A stretch of 64,000 bases of DNA, taken from positions 79,106 to 143,105 of the forward strand of contig NZ_VJZT01000010.1 of assembly GCF_007097245.1 (NCBI RefSeq), read 5' to 3'. The notes under the pieces are model-generated. The model saw only the letters and a list, made by a program, of their open reading frames with translations, was not told the DNA's origin and ran no database searches. Made by a program: the position numbers and the translations under genes. How positions within the stretch are numbered: the stretch's first letter is position 1; each line of letters starts with the position of its first letter. This DNA is from Flavobacterium restrictum (GTDB lineage: Bacteria; Bacteroidota; Bacteroidia; Flavobacteriales; Flavobacteriaceae). Of this stretch, positions 1 to 9,015 are shown piece after piece.

Positions 1-69
1 CTCGTGTATTTGAGCTTGAAGGGTTATAGCAGTGAAAAACAGCAAAAACAAATAAAAATATTTAGTCAT
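1..69 (-). CDS. N-terminal fragment of a DUF6089-type secreted/outer-membrane protein (runs off the left edge)
   Basis: Only the first 23 codons are in the window, read leftward from an ATG at 67-69. They encode a lysine near the start, a hydrophobic stretch rich in Leu and Phe, and a probable signal peptidase site around LQAQ, followed by IHE. Start, signal peptide and the Gln-Ile-His-Glu sequence after the cleavage site resemble DUF6089 proteins, which in Flavobacteria often sit beside NAD kinase, but too little is visible for a firm family call. It is downstream of and co-directional with the NAD kinase gene. Confidence 0.5.
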   Translation of the reverse strand, partial: MTKYFYLFLLFFTAITLQAQIHE

Positions 70-243
70 AAAATTAAAAATTGCGTGCAAATATAATAAT
101 TATCAATTCGATTCAATACTCCTATTCCTAAATGTATGTTTTTTTGATACATACGTTTATATATAGGGATTAAATTGTCGTTTTGTAAAATCCTAAACGT
201 CAAAAGGTAGGGGTATAGTATGCCGCAGTTTTAAAATAACCGT

Positions 244-1128
244 TTAATTACGTCGGTCTTCGCCCCAAAGCAATTTGGTTCGAAGTGTTTTTAAGAAGGT
301 TTCGCCGGGGATTTCGACCATGTTGATTTCAAAAGGAGTTTTGGTAATCGTCAATATCGACTCGTTTTTGACCGATGCAATTCGGGAATCGAGTGAAACT
401 AGGTGCTGTTCCTCTCGTCCGCTTACTTTTAGCCTTATTTCAGTATCGTCCGAAATTACTAATGGTCTGGCATTGAGGTTGTGTGGAGCGATAGGAGTAA
501 TGACTAGACTTTTTACATCGGGAGTCAAAATGGGACCGCCACAACTTAACGAATAGCCTGTTGTTCCCGTTGGTGTGGCTATAATAAGACCGTCTGCCCA
601 ATAGGAATTCAAAAACTCGTTGTTCAAATAGGTTTCTATTGTAATCATAGAAGTCGAATCCTTCCTGCTTACGGTAATTTCGTTTAACGCAAAATTGAGA
701 CTTTCGATACTTTCATTTTCTTCAGAACAAGTCAAGCTCAAAAGCGTTCGTTTTGAAATAGTGTATTTTTTGTCGATTACAATTTGCATAAAGGCAGCAA
801 TATTTTCTTTTTGAACCGTTGCCAAAAAGCCCAATCGTCCGGCATTGATCCCCAGAATAGGAACGCCCGAATCCCGAACCAAAGTCACCGCTCGCAACAT
901 CGTGCCGTCGCCGCCTATGCTGATGAGCATGTCAAAACTGCTGTCCAGTTCCGTATGCGATGTAAATGTTTTGTATTCTTTTTGAACGATTTTCTTTTCG
1001 TATAACATTTCTAGAAAATCCGATTCAATAGCCATTTCGACATTGTTTTTATTAAAAAAAACAAAAATATCTTTAATAATAGGTTCGGTGCTTACGAGGT
1101 AATATTGACCATATATGGCTACTTTCAT
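244..1128 (-). CDS. nadK: NAD kinase
   Basis: ATP-dependent NAD kinase, 294 aa, which phosphorylates NAD to NADP in the cytosol. The sequence shows the GGDGT signature at residues 72-76, the NAGRLGF segment near 95-101, and the conserved PTGTTGYS block at 186-193 followed by CGGP. These are the nucleotide-binding motifs of the NAD kinase/diacylglycerol kinase-like fold. Length is normal for the family. It is transcribed leftward, 43 bases after the CBS-domain gene, and probably forms an operon with it and with the DUF6089-type gene. This arrangement is common in Flavobacteria. Confidence 0.96.
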   Translation of the reverse strand: MKVAIYGQYYLVSTEPIIKDIFVFFNKNNVEMAIESDFLEMLYEKKIVQKEYKTFTSHTELDSSFDMLISIGGDGTMLRAVTLVRDSGVPILGINAGRLGFLATVQKENIAAFMQIVIDKKYTISKRTLLSLTCSEENESIESLNFALNEITVSRKDSTSMITIETYLNNEFLNSYWADGLIIATPTGTTGYSLSCGGPILTPDVKSLVITPIAPHNLNARPLVISDDTEIRLKVSGREEQHLVSLDSRIASVKNESILTITKTPFEINMVEIPGETFLKTLRTKLLWGEDRRN

Positions 1129-1171
1129 AGTTTTTTTATTTTTTTATTCGTTTTCAAACCAACTAATAAAT

Positions 1172-1831
1172 CTATATATTAAGGTACTTGTCTAAATATT
1201 CCGAACGTTCTTTTAAATTATTGATGTAGTTATCCTCCTGATGTTCTGAAATGATTTCGTAGTTGTATCTTCTAAAAGTTTGAATAATTTCATTCATTGG
1301 TCCCAAGCTAATTTTCACAGTGACTTGCACCGTTTGCACCGTAGCATCCGAAATAAATAAACCCAATACTTTGCCATTATTGCTTTCGACAATCTGGGTT
1401 ATTTGGCTCATCGAATAATCCAAAACTTCTTTTTGAACCACCATAATACCGCCTTGTTCTTTCAAAAATGGTGTTTCATGAAAAAATTTGATGATGTCTT
1501 CCATTTCATAATAGCCCACGTAGTCGTTGTTGTCGTCTAAAACGGGAACTAGATTCGTATGGTTTTTGGCAAATACCTCTAAAACATCCAGCCAAATCAT
1601 AGTCGTTCTGGCAAAAAAATGTTCCAAGGTATACCTGTAATCAGCTACTTTTTTGTCGTAATCAAAGGTTTCTAAATCATCGCCAATAAGGCTGCCAATA
1701 TACACACCGTCTTCAATAACAGGGAAATGTGAAAAATTAATTTCCTCAAAAAACCCTTGCGCAGCCGCAATGGTTTCTTGGCTATCTATTGCTTTATAAT
1801 CATTGGTAATATAGTTGGCAATTTCGGTCAT
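1172..1831 (-). CDS. CBS-domain protein
   Basis: A 219-aa cytosolic protein with two CBS motifs in its first ~130 residues (around 10-60 and 75-125, including FSHFPVIEDG and LVPVLDDNNDYVG). CBS pairs bind adenosyl ligands. The C-terminal ~80 residues (from about GGIMVVQKE) look like an ACT-type regulatory fold. There is no catalytic domain, so it is probably a ligand sensor. It lies immediately upstream of nadK on the same strand, so it may respond to adenylate or nicotinamide nucleotides, but that role is inferred from position only. Confidence 0.8.
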   Translation of the reverse strand: MTEIANYITNDYKAIDSQETIAAAQGFFEEINFSHFPVIEDGVYIGSLIGDDLETFDYDKKVADYRYTLEHFFARTTMIWLDVLEVFAKNHTNLVPVLDDNNDYVGYYEMEDIIKFFHETPFLKEQGGIMVVQKEVLDYSMSQITQIVESNNGKVLGLFISDATVQTVQVTVKISLGPMNEIIQTFRRYNYEIISEHQEDNYINNLKERSEYLDKYLNI

Positions 1832-2066
1832 AAATCAGGTTGGAATATTTCCTGCAAAATAATCAAAAAAAGGTAAAAACTCCTAGATTTTACTTTGTAT
1901 TTTTGTGAAATTTTGGTAGTGTGTTGCAGGGGAAAAGTTAGTGGTTAAGAGTTGAAACGTGAGGTAGTAAATAACCAAAAACGCAACCCATAATACCTAA
2001 CCAAAAACCGACAACCCATAAATTAAAACCACAGCACAAAATATAACCCACAACATACTAACAGCA

Positions 2067-2780
2067 ATGACAAAATTAAGTGTTAACATCAACAAAATAG
2101 CCACGTTGCGCAATGCACGAGGCGGCAATGTGCCAGATTTATTACTAGTTGCTGCGGATATTCAGCGATTTGGTGGGCAAGGAATCACCATACATCCCCG
2201 ACCTGACGAGCGCCACATTCGCTACCAAGATGCCCGAGATTTAAAAGACGTTGTGCACACGGAATACAATATCGAAGGCAATCCCGAAGGCTCTTTCATC
2301 GATTTGGTACTCCAAATAAAACCCACACAAGTTACCTTGGTTCCTGATGCAATAGACGCAATCACCTCAAACGCTGGTTGGGACACCCTAAAACACGCCA
2401 GTTATTTGACCGAAATGGTGCAGGAATTCCAACGCAACGGAATCCGAACTTCTATTTTTGTCGATCCTGTACTCGAAATGATTGAAGGTGCTAAAAAAAT
2501 TGGAACCGAGCGAATCGAATTGTACACCGAAGCCTTTGCGCACCAATACGGTTTGGGCAACAAAAACGGAATAGATCCCTACGTGACTGCCGCAGTCTTG
2601 GCAAACGAATTGGATTTAGGAATCAATGCGGGACACGATTTAAGTCTGGACAACATTCAGTTTTTTAAACAAAATATCCCAGGATTATTGGAGGTTTCCA
2701 TAGGTCACGCCCTAATTTCCGAAGCAATTTACCTCGGTTTAGACAATGTCGTGAATATGTACTTGCATAAACTGAAATAA
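2067..2780 (+). CDS. pdxJ: Pyridoxine 5'-phosphate synthase
   Basis: PdxJ, 237 aa, condenses 1-deoxyxylulose 5-phosphate with 3-amino-2-oxopropyl phosphate in the last step of de novo vitamin B6 synthesis (DXP-dependent route). The N-terminus (LSVNINKIATLRNARGG) and the HPRPDERHI block near residues 44-52 are signature sequences. The C-terminal region contains NAGHDLSLDN and SIGHALISEA, which hold the phosphate-binding residues. Length matches the family. It is transcribed divergently from the CBS-nadK operon, and the next gene (an esterase) follows after a palindromic repeat element. Confidence 0.97.
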   Translation: MTKLSVNINKIATLRNARGGNVPDLLLVAADIQRFGGQGITIHPRPDERHIRYQDARDLKDVVHTEYNIEGNPEGSFIDLVLQIKPTQVTLVPDAIDAITSNAGWDTLKHASYLTEMVQEFQRNGIRTSIFVDPVLEMIEGAKKIGTERIELYTEAFAHQYGLGNKNGIDPYVTAAVLANELDLGINAGHDLSLDNIQFFKQNIPGLLEVSIGHALISEAIYLGLDNVVNMYLHKLK

Positions 2781-2787
2781 AATAATT

Positions 2788-2915
2788 GGGGCGTGACCCT
2801 CCCAAAAAGGTCGGGTCGGGCTAAACGTTCCCGCTTTTTTATTACCTACCCTGTCAGGGTTTTGAACCCTGACAGGGTAGGTAATAAAAAGAGCTCCACT
2901 ACTATCCCTCACGCA
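2788..2915. repeat. Dispersed palindromic repeat element, copy A
   Basis: The element has borders GGGCGTGACC ... GGTCGGGCT on the left and CTATCCCTCACGC on the right. Its centre is a perfect inverted repeat with 26-bp arms at 2836-2861 and 2865-2890 and a 3-base loop. The innermost part (CCCTGTCAGGG) is itself palindromic. The same borders and layout recur, in opposite orientation, at 8825-8947 and, with a different centre, at 16697-16784. It resembles REP-like elements that litter Flavobacterium intergenic regions. It may also end pdxJ transcription. Confidence 0.85.
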
Positions 2916-2952
2916 AGCCACCATTACAACCCAATAAATAGCTACAATCACA

Positions 2953-3714
2953 ATGCTCTACTCAAAAATTGAAGGTTCGGGGAAGCCGCTTTTAATTCTC
3001 CACGGTTTTTTAGGAATGTCTGATAACTGGAAAACATTAGGCGTACAATTTGCCTCCACAGGTTTTCAGGTTCACCTGCTCGATTTGCGCAATCACGGGC
3101 GTAGTTTCCACTCGGAGGCGTTTAGTTATGCGCTTATGGTGCAGGATGTGGTAGCGTATTGCCAAGCCCAAAATTTGAATACCATCAGCATCATTGGGCA
3201 TTCTATGGGCGGAAAAGTAGCCATGCTCTTGGCAACATCGCATCCTGATTTGGTCGAAAAATTGATAGTTGCCGATATTGGTCCCAAGTATTACGCATCG
3301 CACCATCAGGCAATTTTGGCGGGATTGAATGCGGTTGATTTTGCTCAAAAACCATCTCGTGTCGATGTCGAAACCATTTTAACTGCCTATATTCCTGATT
3401 TTGGAACGCGTCAATTCTTGATGAAAAGTTTGTATTGGCAAGAGCCGGGGCAATTGGGTTTTCGGTTTAATCTTGCGGTTTTCAACACCAATAGCAGCGC
3501 CATTGGAGTAGCCTTGCCCGAAGGTTTTGTTTTTAATAAACCCACCCTTTTTATCCGAGGTGGAAATTCCGATTACATTCTAGATTCCGATTTTCAAACT
3601 ATAAAGCAGCATTTTCCTGCCGCGCTACTAGAAACCATTCCCAGCGCAGGTCATTGGCTTCATGCCGAAAATCCCGCTTTATTTTTTGAACTCGCAATTT
3701 CTTTTTTGAGTTAG
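2953..3714 (+). CDS. Alpha/beta hydrolase (YbfF-like esterase)
   Basis: A 253-aa alpha/beta-hydrolase-fold enzyme. It has the oxyanion-hole segment LHGFLG at residues 17-22, the nucleophile elbow GHSMGG with Ser84, and a C-terminal catalytic histidine in the sequence SAGHWLHAE. The nearest recognised group is the YbfF/abhydrolase-1 esterases, which cleave short acyl esters or acyl-CoA in the cytosol. The natural substrate cannot be told from the sequence. No signal peptide is present. It stands alone between a repeat element and a small membrane-protein gene on the same strand. Confidence 0.85.
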   Translation: MLYSKIEGSGKPLLILHGFLGMSDNWKTLGVQFASTGFQVHLLDLRNHGRSFHSEAFSYALMVQDVVAYCQAQNLNTISIIGHSMGGKVAMLLATSHPDLVEKLIVADIGPKYYASHHQAILAGLNAVDFAQKPSRVDVETILTAYIPDFGTRQFLMKSLYWQEPGQLGFRFNLAVFNTNSSAIGVALPEGFVFNKPTLFIRGGNSDYILDSDFQTIKQHFPAALLETIPSAGHWLHAENPALFFELAISFLS

Positions 3715-3765
3715 AAACAGAATCGTTTTTTTAGTACTTTTAGTAAAAATTTTAAAATTCATATT

Positions 3766-4110
3766 ATGAAATTACTCATTAGAATTCTGATTACTGCAGG
3801 TTTAGTTTTGCTTATTTCAAACGTTATGTCCGGAGTTCATGTTGCCAGTTTTACAACATCAATTATTGTAGCTGTTGTTTTGGGACTGCTCAAAGTATTT
3901 GTAAAACCCATCATGGTGATACTTACTTTCCCAATAACACTTTTAACATTAGGCTTTTTTCTATTGATTATCAACGCAATTGTAATCCTTATTTGTACCA
4001 AAATTGTGGGTGGATTTTCGGTCGATTCCCTTTGGACAGCCCTATTGTTTAGTATTGCATTATCCATTTTAGAATCGATTGCTTATAAAATAACGGGTAG
4101 CGATAATTAA
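3766..4110 (+). CDS. Phage-holin-4_2-like small membrane protein
   Basis: A 114-aa protein made almost entirely of membrane segments (about four, at roughly residues 4-22, 28-48, 54-76 and 85-105). The spacing and the motif VKPIMVILTFPITLLTLGFF are typical of the Phage_holin_4_2/YvlD family. Despite the name, these proteins are ordinary chromosomal inner-membrane proteins of unknown function and are not evidence of a prophage. It follows the esterase gene by 51 bases. Confidence 0.8.
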   Translation: MKLLIRILITAGLVLLISNVMSGVHVASFTTSIIVAVVLGLLKVFVKPIMVILTFPITLLTLGFFLLIINAIVILICTKIVGGFSVDSLWTALLFSIALSILESIAYKITGSDN

Positions 4111-4238
4111 GTTAGGGGTTTAAATTAGGATTTGTAGATTTAAAAATTTCTGGGATTAGTGAGGCATGCTAACGTTAGGGGTAATACGTCCAAAAAATGA
4201 TAGAATTTAAGCATCTAAAGTTTTTTAAAAAGTAATAA

Positions 4239-4682
4239 ATGGAAAACATAAATTTCATTAAATCAACACTTAAATTTTCAATACTTGGTCTTTTTATTCC
4301 TGGATTTACAGCAGTTGCTTTACTTGGAATTCAAATGTTGTTAAGTGCTTTTGGAATAGAATGTACAGTGTCTTGGAAAATAATTTGGACTATAACAACA
4401 ATTTTGGGAATAAGCTTGCCTTTTATTTTTGCAAATTATATTACTAATATTACTGATGAAAAGCTAAAAAAGGTAAAGTCAAAATTTACAATATTTAACT
4501 TAGTGGAGTATGTTTGTATTCAATCAAGTCTTGGATGCTATTTTTCAAGTAGCAATACATTATGTTATGTAAGTGATGGGCAAAATGGACTAGAATTAGT
4601 CTTCACTGCTTGGTTAGCAATACCAATTTTAATACTATTAAGTTTTGTATTTAAAGAAACTATTAGCTACACCGAAGAATAG
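4239..4682 (+). CDS. Hypothetical membrane protein
   Basis: I do not recognise the family. The 147-aa product has about four predicted membrane helices (around 12-34, 45-68, 95-112 and 120-138), including a segment containing FIPGFTAVALLGIQMLL. The gene is noticeably more AT-rich than its neighbours and, with the next gene, forms a small pair between the holin-like gene and the ars operon, which suggests later acquisition. The start ATG is preceded by an A-rich leader without a clear Shine-Dalgarno, as usual in Bacteroidetes. Confidence 0.6.
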   Translation: MENINFIKSTLKFSILGLFIPGFTAVALLGIQMLLSAFGIECTVSWKIIWTITTILGISLPFIFANYITNITDEKLKKVKSKFTIFNLVEYVCIQSSLGCYFSSSNTLCYVSDGQNGLELVFTAWLAIPILILLSFVFKETISYTEE

Positions 4683-4773
4683 ACGAATTGAAAGTAATAC
4701 CGTTAATAAACGCTACAACGGATTTAAGTAATTGCTTTAATGGGGAGTTTGTGCAACTTTAAAAACAACTATT

Positions 4774-5130
4774 ATGAAATTGATATATTTCACTTCAATT
4801 ATACTTTTTTCTACAATTTTAAATGCTCAAGTAAAAATTTTATTGAAAAATAATACAGGAGAAAGGATTGATTCTCTTACAGTTGAAAATATTTTTTTGG
4901 GGACAATAGAAAAAGATTCAACAAAAACCGTAAGTTTTCAGAGCATTAGTTGTGATAGTGGAAATCCAATAATTGCTCTTTCAGGTAATATTGGTCTTAA
5001 AAAGTATAAAAAAGAAAACTTTCTTTTTTGTGGAACTTTCCTGAAGACCGTTACTGAAGCTGAATATAAAAGGAATATTATTTTACTTCCTATTAATGGA
5101 AACAATATTTTAATAGCCAGCGAAAAATAA
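4774..5130 (+). CDS. Hypothetical secreted protein
   Basis: Unrecognised 118-aa protein. The N-terminus (MKLIYFTSIILFSTILNAQ) is a clear signal peptide with a probable cut after NAQ, so the product is probably periplasmic or exported. The mature part is Lys/Ile-rich and begins VKILLKNNTGERIDSL, which would suit a small beta-sandwich. The gene is AT-rich and lies 91 bases after another unknown AT-rich gene, with which it may have been acquired. Confidence 0.6.
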   Translation: MKLIYFTSIILFSTILNAQVKILLKNNTGERIDSLTVENIFLGTIEKDSTKTVSFQSISCDSGNPIIALSGNIGLKKYKKENFLFCGTFLKTVTEAEYKRNIILLPINGNNILIASEK

Positions 5131-5133
5131 ATG

Positions 5134-5214
5134 CTACTCAACGGCTAAAGTTTCGTTCGCATCATAAACAATGAAACTTCCGTTAAACGGAATCGGATTT
5201 CCAGCCTTTAGGAG
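5134..5214 (-). pseudogene. Scrap of a decayed coding sequence (C-terminal end)
   Basis: Read leftward, 26 codons followed by a stop encode a protein-like C-terminus (ending SFIVYDANETLAVE). An in-frame stop at 5215-5217 closes it upstream, and no longer reading frame exists. It may be the tail of a gene lost when the neighbouring AT-rich genes arrived. Its identity is unknown and chance cannot be excluded. Confidence 0.3.
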
Positions 5215-5299
5215 TTATCGAAAAAAATTGGCAGATTGGAAAACAAGACAAACTCTTTACTTTAAAAAAAACTAGCAATAGCTTTTTTTATTTAAAATC

Positions 5300-5331
5300 A
5301 TATCGTAATATTGCAATATAATAATATTGCT
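5300..5331. promoter_or_regulatory. Probable ArsR operator
   Basis: A perfect 12-bp palindrome, ATATTGCAATAT, at 5308-5319 is flanked by further copies of the half site (GTAATATTGC at 5305-5314, ATATTGC at 5324-5330) directly before the arsR start. ArsR-family repressors bind such AT-rich imperfect palindromes over their own promoters. The palindrome overlaps a possible TTG start at 5311, which argues for the ATG at 5332 as the true start. Confidence 0.6.
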
Positions 5332-5664
5332 ATGGGAATTACAAAAACGGAACATTTTACAGACGAGCAAAATCAATTGGCGGTTCTCGCCAAAGCACTT
5401 GGACATCCCGCCCGAATTGCCATTCTGGAGTATTTATTGAAAGTGAATACCTGTATTTGCGGCGATATTGTGTCGGAATTGCCATTGGCGCAGCCTACTG
5501 TCTCGCAACACCTCAAAGAGTTGAAAAATGCGGGATTAATTAAGGGAAGCATTGAGGGCAACAGCATTTGCTACTGCATTAACGAAGTGGGTTTCGAAAA
5601 AATTAAAAGCTTTTTTCAGGAAATCACCAATCATTTAGAGAAAAAGAAAACGCAATGTTGTTAA
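5332..5664 (+). CDS. arsR: ArsR/SmtB-family metalloregulator
   Basis: A 110-aa winged-helix repressor. The DNA-binding helix is near residues 52-66 ([19 protein letters not shown]). The metal-sensing pair Cys41 and Cys43 (CICGDI) sits at the start of the recognition region, as in arsenite-responsive ArsR proteins. The protein ends in two more cysteines. Arsenite binding would release it from the operator and induce the operon. ATG at 5332 was chosen over TTG at 5311 because the palindromic operator overlaps the latter. It is the first gene of arsR-DUF6428-arsC-acr3. Confidence 0.9.
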   Translation: MGITKTEHFTDEQNQLAVLAKALGHPARIAILEYLLKVNTCICGDIVSELPLAQPTVSQHLKELKNAGLIKGSIEGNSICYCINEVGFEKIKSFFQEITNHLEKKKTQCC

Positions 5665-5780
5665 TTTTCGTTAGGACTAAAACGACAAATTGTTTTTGCA
5701 TTTCCAATTTAAAAAATCAGTTTTAGCAACCTTGCTTTGGTAGCATTTCGAGTTGCTTATTAATTTTAAATACCTAAAAA

Positions 5781-6251
5781 ATGAAACTATCACAAATTAA
5801 ATCGATTTTAAAAACTGTAGCAACGGTACAGTTTACATTGCCCAATGGTAGCGCAGTTCCAGAACATTTTCATGTTACCGAAGTGGGTTTGATTACCAAA
5901 AAATTCATTGATTGTGGCGGAACGCTTCGGGAAGAAGTGGTGGTTAATTTTCAGTTGTGGGATGCCAATGATTGGGAACACCGCTTGAAACCTCAAAAAT
6001 TGCTTGACATAATCGAGTTATCCGAAAAAGTGATAGGCATAGGCGATCACGAGATTGAGGTCGAGTACCAAGACACGACCATAGGGAAATACGATTTGGA
6101 TTTTGATGGAAATACCTTTCTTTTGGTCAACAAAAAAACCGCTTGTTTGGCTCTAAATCAGTGCGGTATTCCAGCGCAAAAGCCCAACGTAATTCTATCC
6201 GAGATAAAAAATCAATCGAACAGTTGCACTCCTGGCGGAGGCTGTTGCTAA
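5781..6251 (+). CDS. DUF6428-type protein of the arsenic operon
   Basis: A 156-aa cytosolic protein beginning MKLSQIKSILKTV, with a His-containing block (VPEHFHVTEVG, residues ~28-38) and CGGTLREE near 47-54. It ends SCTPGGGCC, a cysteine-rich tail that could bind arsenite or a metal. The pattern fits DUF6428, a family found in Bacteroidetes arsenic operons, though its biochemical role is not established. It lies between arsR and the arsC-like gene, so induction by arsenite is likely. Confidence 0.75.
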   Translation: MKLSQIKSILKTVATVQFTLPNGSAVPEHFHVTEVGLITKKFIDCGGTLREEVVVNFQLWDANDWEHRLKPQKLLDIIELSEKVIGIGDHEIEVEYQDTTIGKYDLDFDGNTFLLVNKKTACLALNQCGIPAQKPNVILSEIKNQSNSCTPGGGCC

Positions 6252-6268
6252 TTTATAAATACCATCCA

Positions 6269-6901
6269 ATGCAAGTAATCCAATCAACGATTTTTCCAGA
6301 AATACAAGAAACCATTCGCACATTTAATTTTGAAACGATTCCCGCAACGCGCCAACTCGTTTTGCAGCCACTTGTTGCTTACATTCAAGATAAAGTCAGT
6401 CAGCAACTCCCAGTGCGACTCAATTTAATTTGTACGCACAATTCGCGACGCAGTCATTTGTCGCAAGTTTGGGCACAAACGGCGGCTGCTTATTATGGTA
6501 TTCCAAGCGTATTTTGCTATTCGGGCGGTACCGAGGCTACGGCACTATTTCCAGTTGCGGCACAAACACTTGCGCAACAAGGCTTTCAAATAAAAATAAT
6601 AGCGCAAGGCAACAATCCTATTTATGCCATTAAATACGATAAAAATGAGCCAGCTGTATTGGGTTTTTCCAAGACATTTGAGGACGATTTTAATCCGCAA
6701 AGTGAGTTCGCTGCTATCATGACGTGTTCCAATGCTGATGTGGGTTGTCCCTTTATAGCAGGTGCCGATAAACGAATTCCCATTACTTATGATGATCCAA
6801 AAGCCTTTGACAACACCCCACAACAAGCCGAAAAGTACCAAGAAAGAAGCATTCAAATTGCTACCGAATTGTTTTATGTTTTTTCACAAATAAAAAAATA
6901 A
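6269..6901 (+). CDS. arsC: ArsC-like low-molecular-weight tyrosine phosphatase / arsenate reductase
   Basis: A 210-aa member of the low-Mr protein tyrosine phosphatase-like arsenate reductases. The phosphate-binding loop CTHNSRRS spans residues 55-62, with Cys55 the catalytic thiol. Later cysteines in the segment [13 protein letters not shown] are candidates for the resolving disulfide, and the DDP motif follows in TYDDPKAFD. It would reduce arsenate to arsenite for export by the downstream pump. ATG at 6269 follows the DUF6428 stop by 17 bases. A longer frame upstream would overlap that gene and was discarded. Confidence 0.88.
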   Translation: MQVIQSTIFPEIQETIRTFNFETIPATRQLVLQPLVAYIQDKVSQQLPVRLNLICTHNSRRSHLSQVWAQTAAAYYGIPSVFCYSGGTEATALFPVAAQTLAQQGFQIKIIAQGNNPIYAIKYDKNEPAVLGFSKTFEDDFNPQSEFAAIMTCSNADVGCPFIAGADKRIPITYDDPKAFDNTPQQAEKYQERSIQIATELFYVFSQIKK

Positions 6902-6903
6902 TC

Positions 6904-7974
6904 ATGTCAGCAACAAATTGTGCTCCAGTTGTGGAACGAAAAAAACTAGGTTTTTTAGATCGAAATTTAACGCTTTGGATATTTTTGGCCATGGCAATTG
7001 GGGTTGCTATTGGGTATTTTATGCCGTCAAGTAGCGGTTTTATCAATTCCTTTTCGAGCGGAACTACGAATATTCCGTTGGCGATAGGACTTATTTTGAT
7101 GATGTATCCACCACTGGCAAAAGTCGATTACGGCAAAATGGGCGAAGTGTTCCAAAACACAAAAGTATTGGGTGCTTCCTTGTTTTTGAACTGGATCATT
7201 GGGCCTATTTTGATGTTTGCTTTGGCTTTACTTTTCTTGAACGGCTATCCAGAGTATATGATTGGTGTGATTTTAATAGGGTTGGCGCGATGTATTGCCA
7301 TGGTGGTCGTTTGGAATGATTTGGCCGATGGGAATCGGGAATATGCTGCGGGCTTAATCGCTTTGAACAGTATTTTTCAGTTGCTATTGTACAGCGTTTA
7401 TGCATATATTTTCATTACCGTTTTGCCTCCGTATTTTGGTTACAAAGGTTTTGCCGTAGCCATTAGTATTGCTCAAATTGCACAAAGTGTGGGTGTTTAT
7501 TTAGGAATTCCTTTTGCACTTGGAATTATCAGTAGGTATGTTTTGATTGCTTGGAAAGGAGCGACTTGGTTTCAAACTAAATATGTGCCTTTTATATCGC
7601 CTATAACGCTGATTTCGTTATTGTTTACCATTGTACTGATGTTTAGTTTAAAAGGCAAATTGATTGTTCAAATCCCAATGGATGTGGTTCGGATTGCGAT
7701 TCCTTTAGTGATTTATTTCACGATTATGTTTGTGATTAGTTTTTTTATAGGCAAGTATTTTGGTGCCGATTATTCCAAGGCTACTGCCATTGCATTTACT
7801 GCTACTGGAAATAATTTTGAATTGGCGATTGCCGTCGCTATTGGTGTTTTTGGAATCAATAGCGGTCAAGCGTTTGCAGGAGTGATAGGACCTTTGGTCG
7901 AAGTTCCAGCTTTGATTGCGCTGGTGAATGTGGCTTTTTGGTTCCGAAAAAAATATTTTCAAGCCACCAACTAA
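6904..7974 (+). CDS. acr3: ACR3-family arsenite efflux transporter
   Basis: A 356-aa inner-membrane transporter with about ten hydrophobic segments. It has the ACR3 hallmark [18 protein letters not shown] (around residues 126-143), whose cysteine is essential in characterised ACR3 proteins, and the EVPALIALV segment near the C-terminus. It exports arsenite using the proton motive force. The gene begins 2 bases after the arsC stop, so the two are translationally linked. It is the last clear ars gene. Confidence 0.93.
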   Translation: MSATNCAPVVERKKLGFLDRNLTLWIFLAMAIGVAIGYFMPSSSGFINSFSSGTTNIPLAIGLILMMYPPLAKVDYGKMGEVFQNTKVLGASLFLNWIIGPILMFALALLFLNGYPEYMIGVILIGLARCIAMVVVWNDLADGNREYAAGLIALNSIFQLLLYSVYAYIFITVLPPYFGYKGFAVAISIAQIAQSVGVYLGIPFALGIISRYVLIAWKGATWFQTKYVPFISPITLISLLFTIVLMFSLKGKLIVQIPMDVVRIAIPLVIYFTIMFVISFFIGKYFGADYSKATAIAFTATGNNFELAIAVAIGVFGINSGQAFAGVIGPLVEVPALIALVNVAFWFRKKYFQATN

Positions 7975-8007
7975 TTCCTTTTTGGTATTTTTGAAAAAAA
8001 ATAAGGC

Positions 8008-8823
8008 ATGATACAACTTTCTCAAATTTGGATTTATCCTATAAAATCGTTGGGAGGCATTTCGTTGCAGGAGTCCAAAGTCACAGATCGCGGACTGGAA
8101 TTGGATCGCCGTTGGTTACTTGTGGATGGTAACAGCCGTTTTTTGTCACAAAGAGAATACCCCAAATTAGCGCTTTTTCAACCCGAGATTGCTGGTGATT
8201 TCTTGCAGGTTATTGATCGAGAACAAGGCGATTCTATTGCGTTTTTGCACCATCCCATTGCTTTAGAAAATAAAACAGAAGTTACCGTTTGGGACGATTC
8301 CATTGTGGCTTTTGAGGTAAGCAGCAGTATTTCGAGCTGGTTTACCCAAAAACTAGGTTTTCCTACTCGATTGGTCTACATGCCCCACGAAAGCAGGCGG
8401 TTGGTAGCGCCCGAATATGCTGTTGCTCCTAGTGCTATTAATTCCTTTTCGGATGGGTATCCGTTTTTACTCATTGGGCAATCGGCGCTAGATGATTTGA
8501 ATGCACGATTGGCAAATCCTGTTCCTATGAATCGGTTTCGACCTAATTTTGTGATGACGAACACAGTCGCTTTTGAGGAGGAATCGTGGCGCGAGTTTCG
8601 GATTGGTAGTGTTGATTTTGTAGGGGTAAAGCCTTGCGAGCGTTGCATCATGACCACCGTTGACCAAGAAAAAGGAACCCTTTCAGGAAAAGATCCCTTG
8701 AAAACCTTGGCCACGTATCGAAAGTTTGAAAACAAAGTATTGTTTGGTCAAAATGCAATTGGTTTGGGGTTAGGTACGGTTGTCGTTGGGGATGTTTGTA
8801 CTGTTTTTGGGCAACGGGAGTAG
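8008..8823 (+). CDS. MOSC-domain protein
   Basis: A 271-aa protein with an N-terminal MOSC_N beta-barrel (WIYPIKSLGG..., residues ~7-60) and a C-terminal MOSC domain carrying the conserved cysteine in KPCERCIMTTVD (around residues 210-221). MOSC proteins such as YcbX and mARC use the molybdenum cofactor to reduce N-hydroxylated compounds. The intact cysteine makes cofactor binding plausible. It follows acr3 by 33 bases and could be co-transcribed, but no functional link with arsenic is known. Confidence 0.85.
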   Translation: MIQLSQIWIYPIKSLGGISLQESKVTDRGLELDRRWLLVDGNSRFLSQREYPKLALFQPEIAGDFLQVIDREQGDSIAFLHHPIALENKTEVTVWDDSIVAFEVSSSISSWFTQKLGFPTRLVYMPHESRRLVAPEYAVAPSAINSFSDGYPFLLIGQSALDDLNARLANPVPMNRFRPNFVMTNTVAFEEESWREFRIGSVDFVGVKPCERCIMTTVDQEKGTLSGKDPLKTLATYRKFENKVLFGQNAIGLGLGTVVVGDVCTVFGQRE

Positions 8824-8824
8824 C

Positions 8825-8947
8825 GTGAAGGATGGCAGTGGAGCTCTTTTTTTGACTACCCTGTCAGGGTTCATAACCCTGACAGGGTAGTCAAAAAAAA
8901 GCGGGAACGTACTGCCTGACCCGAAGTTTTTACGAAGGGTCACGCCC
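8825..8947. repeat. Dispersed palindromic repeat element, copy B (inverted)
   Basis: Same family as the element at 2788-2915 but in reverse orientation. It shares GCGTGA/CACGCC borders, the GGAGCTC and GCGGGAACGT shoulders, and a central perfect inverted repeat with 25-bp arms at 8847-8871 and 8875-8899 and a 3-base loop. Where the arms differ from copy A, both arms changed together. It probably also acts as a terminator for the MOSC gene. Confidence 0.85.
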
Positions 8948-9015
8948 AAAATGAGTTTCTTATTGTGCTTTGGGTTAGGACGAAGAATGGTCTAAAATTC
9001 AATGTGGTAAAATAC

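Noticed and set aside
3766..4110. Holin-like name suggesting a prophage lysis gene
   Set aside because: The YvlD/holin-4_2 family is a chromosomal membrane family and no phage genes lie nearby.
6143..6268. 42-residue extension of the ArsC-like protein
   Set aside because: It overlaps the end of the DUF6428 gene in another frame.
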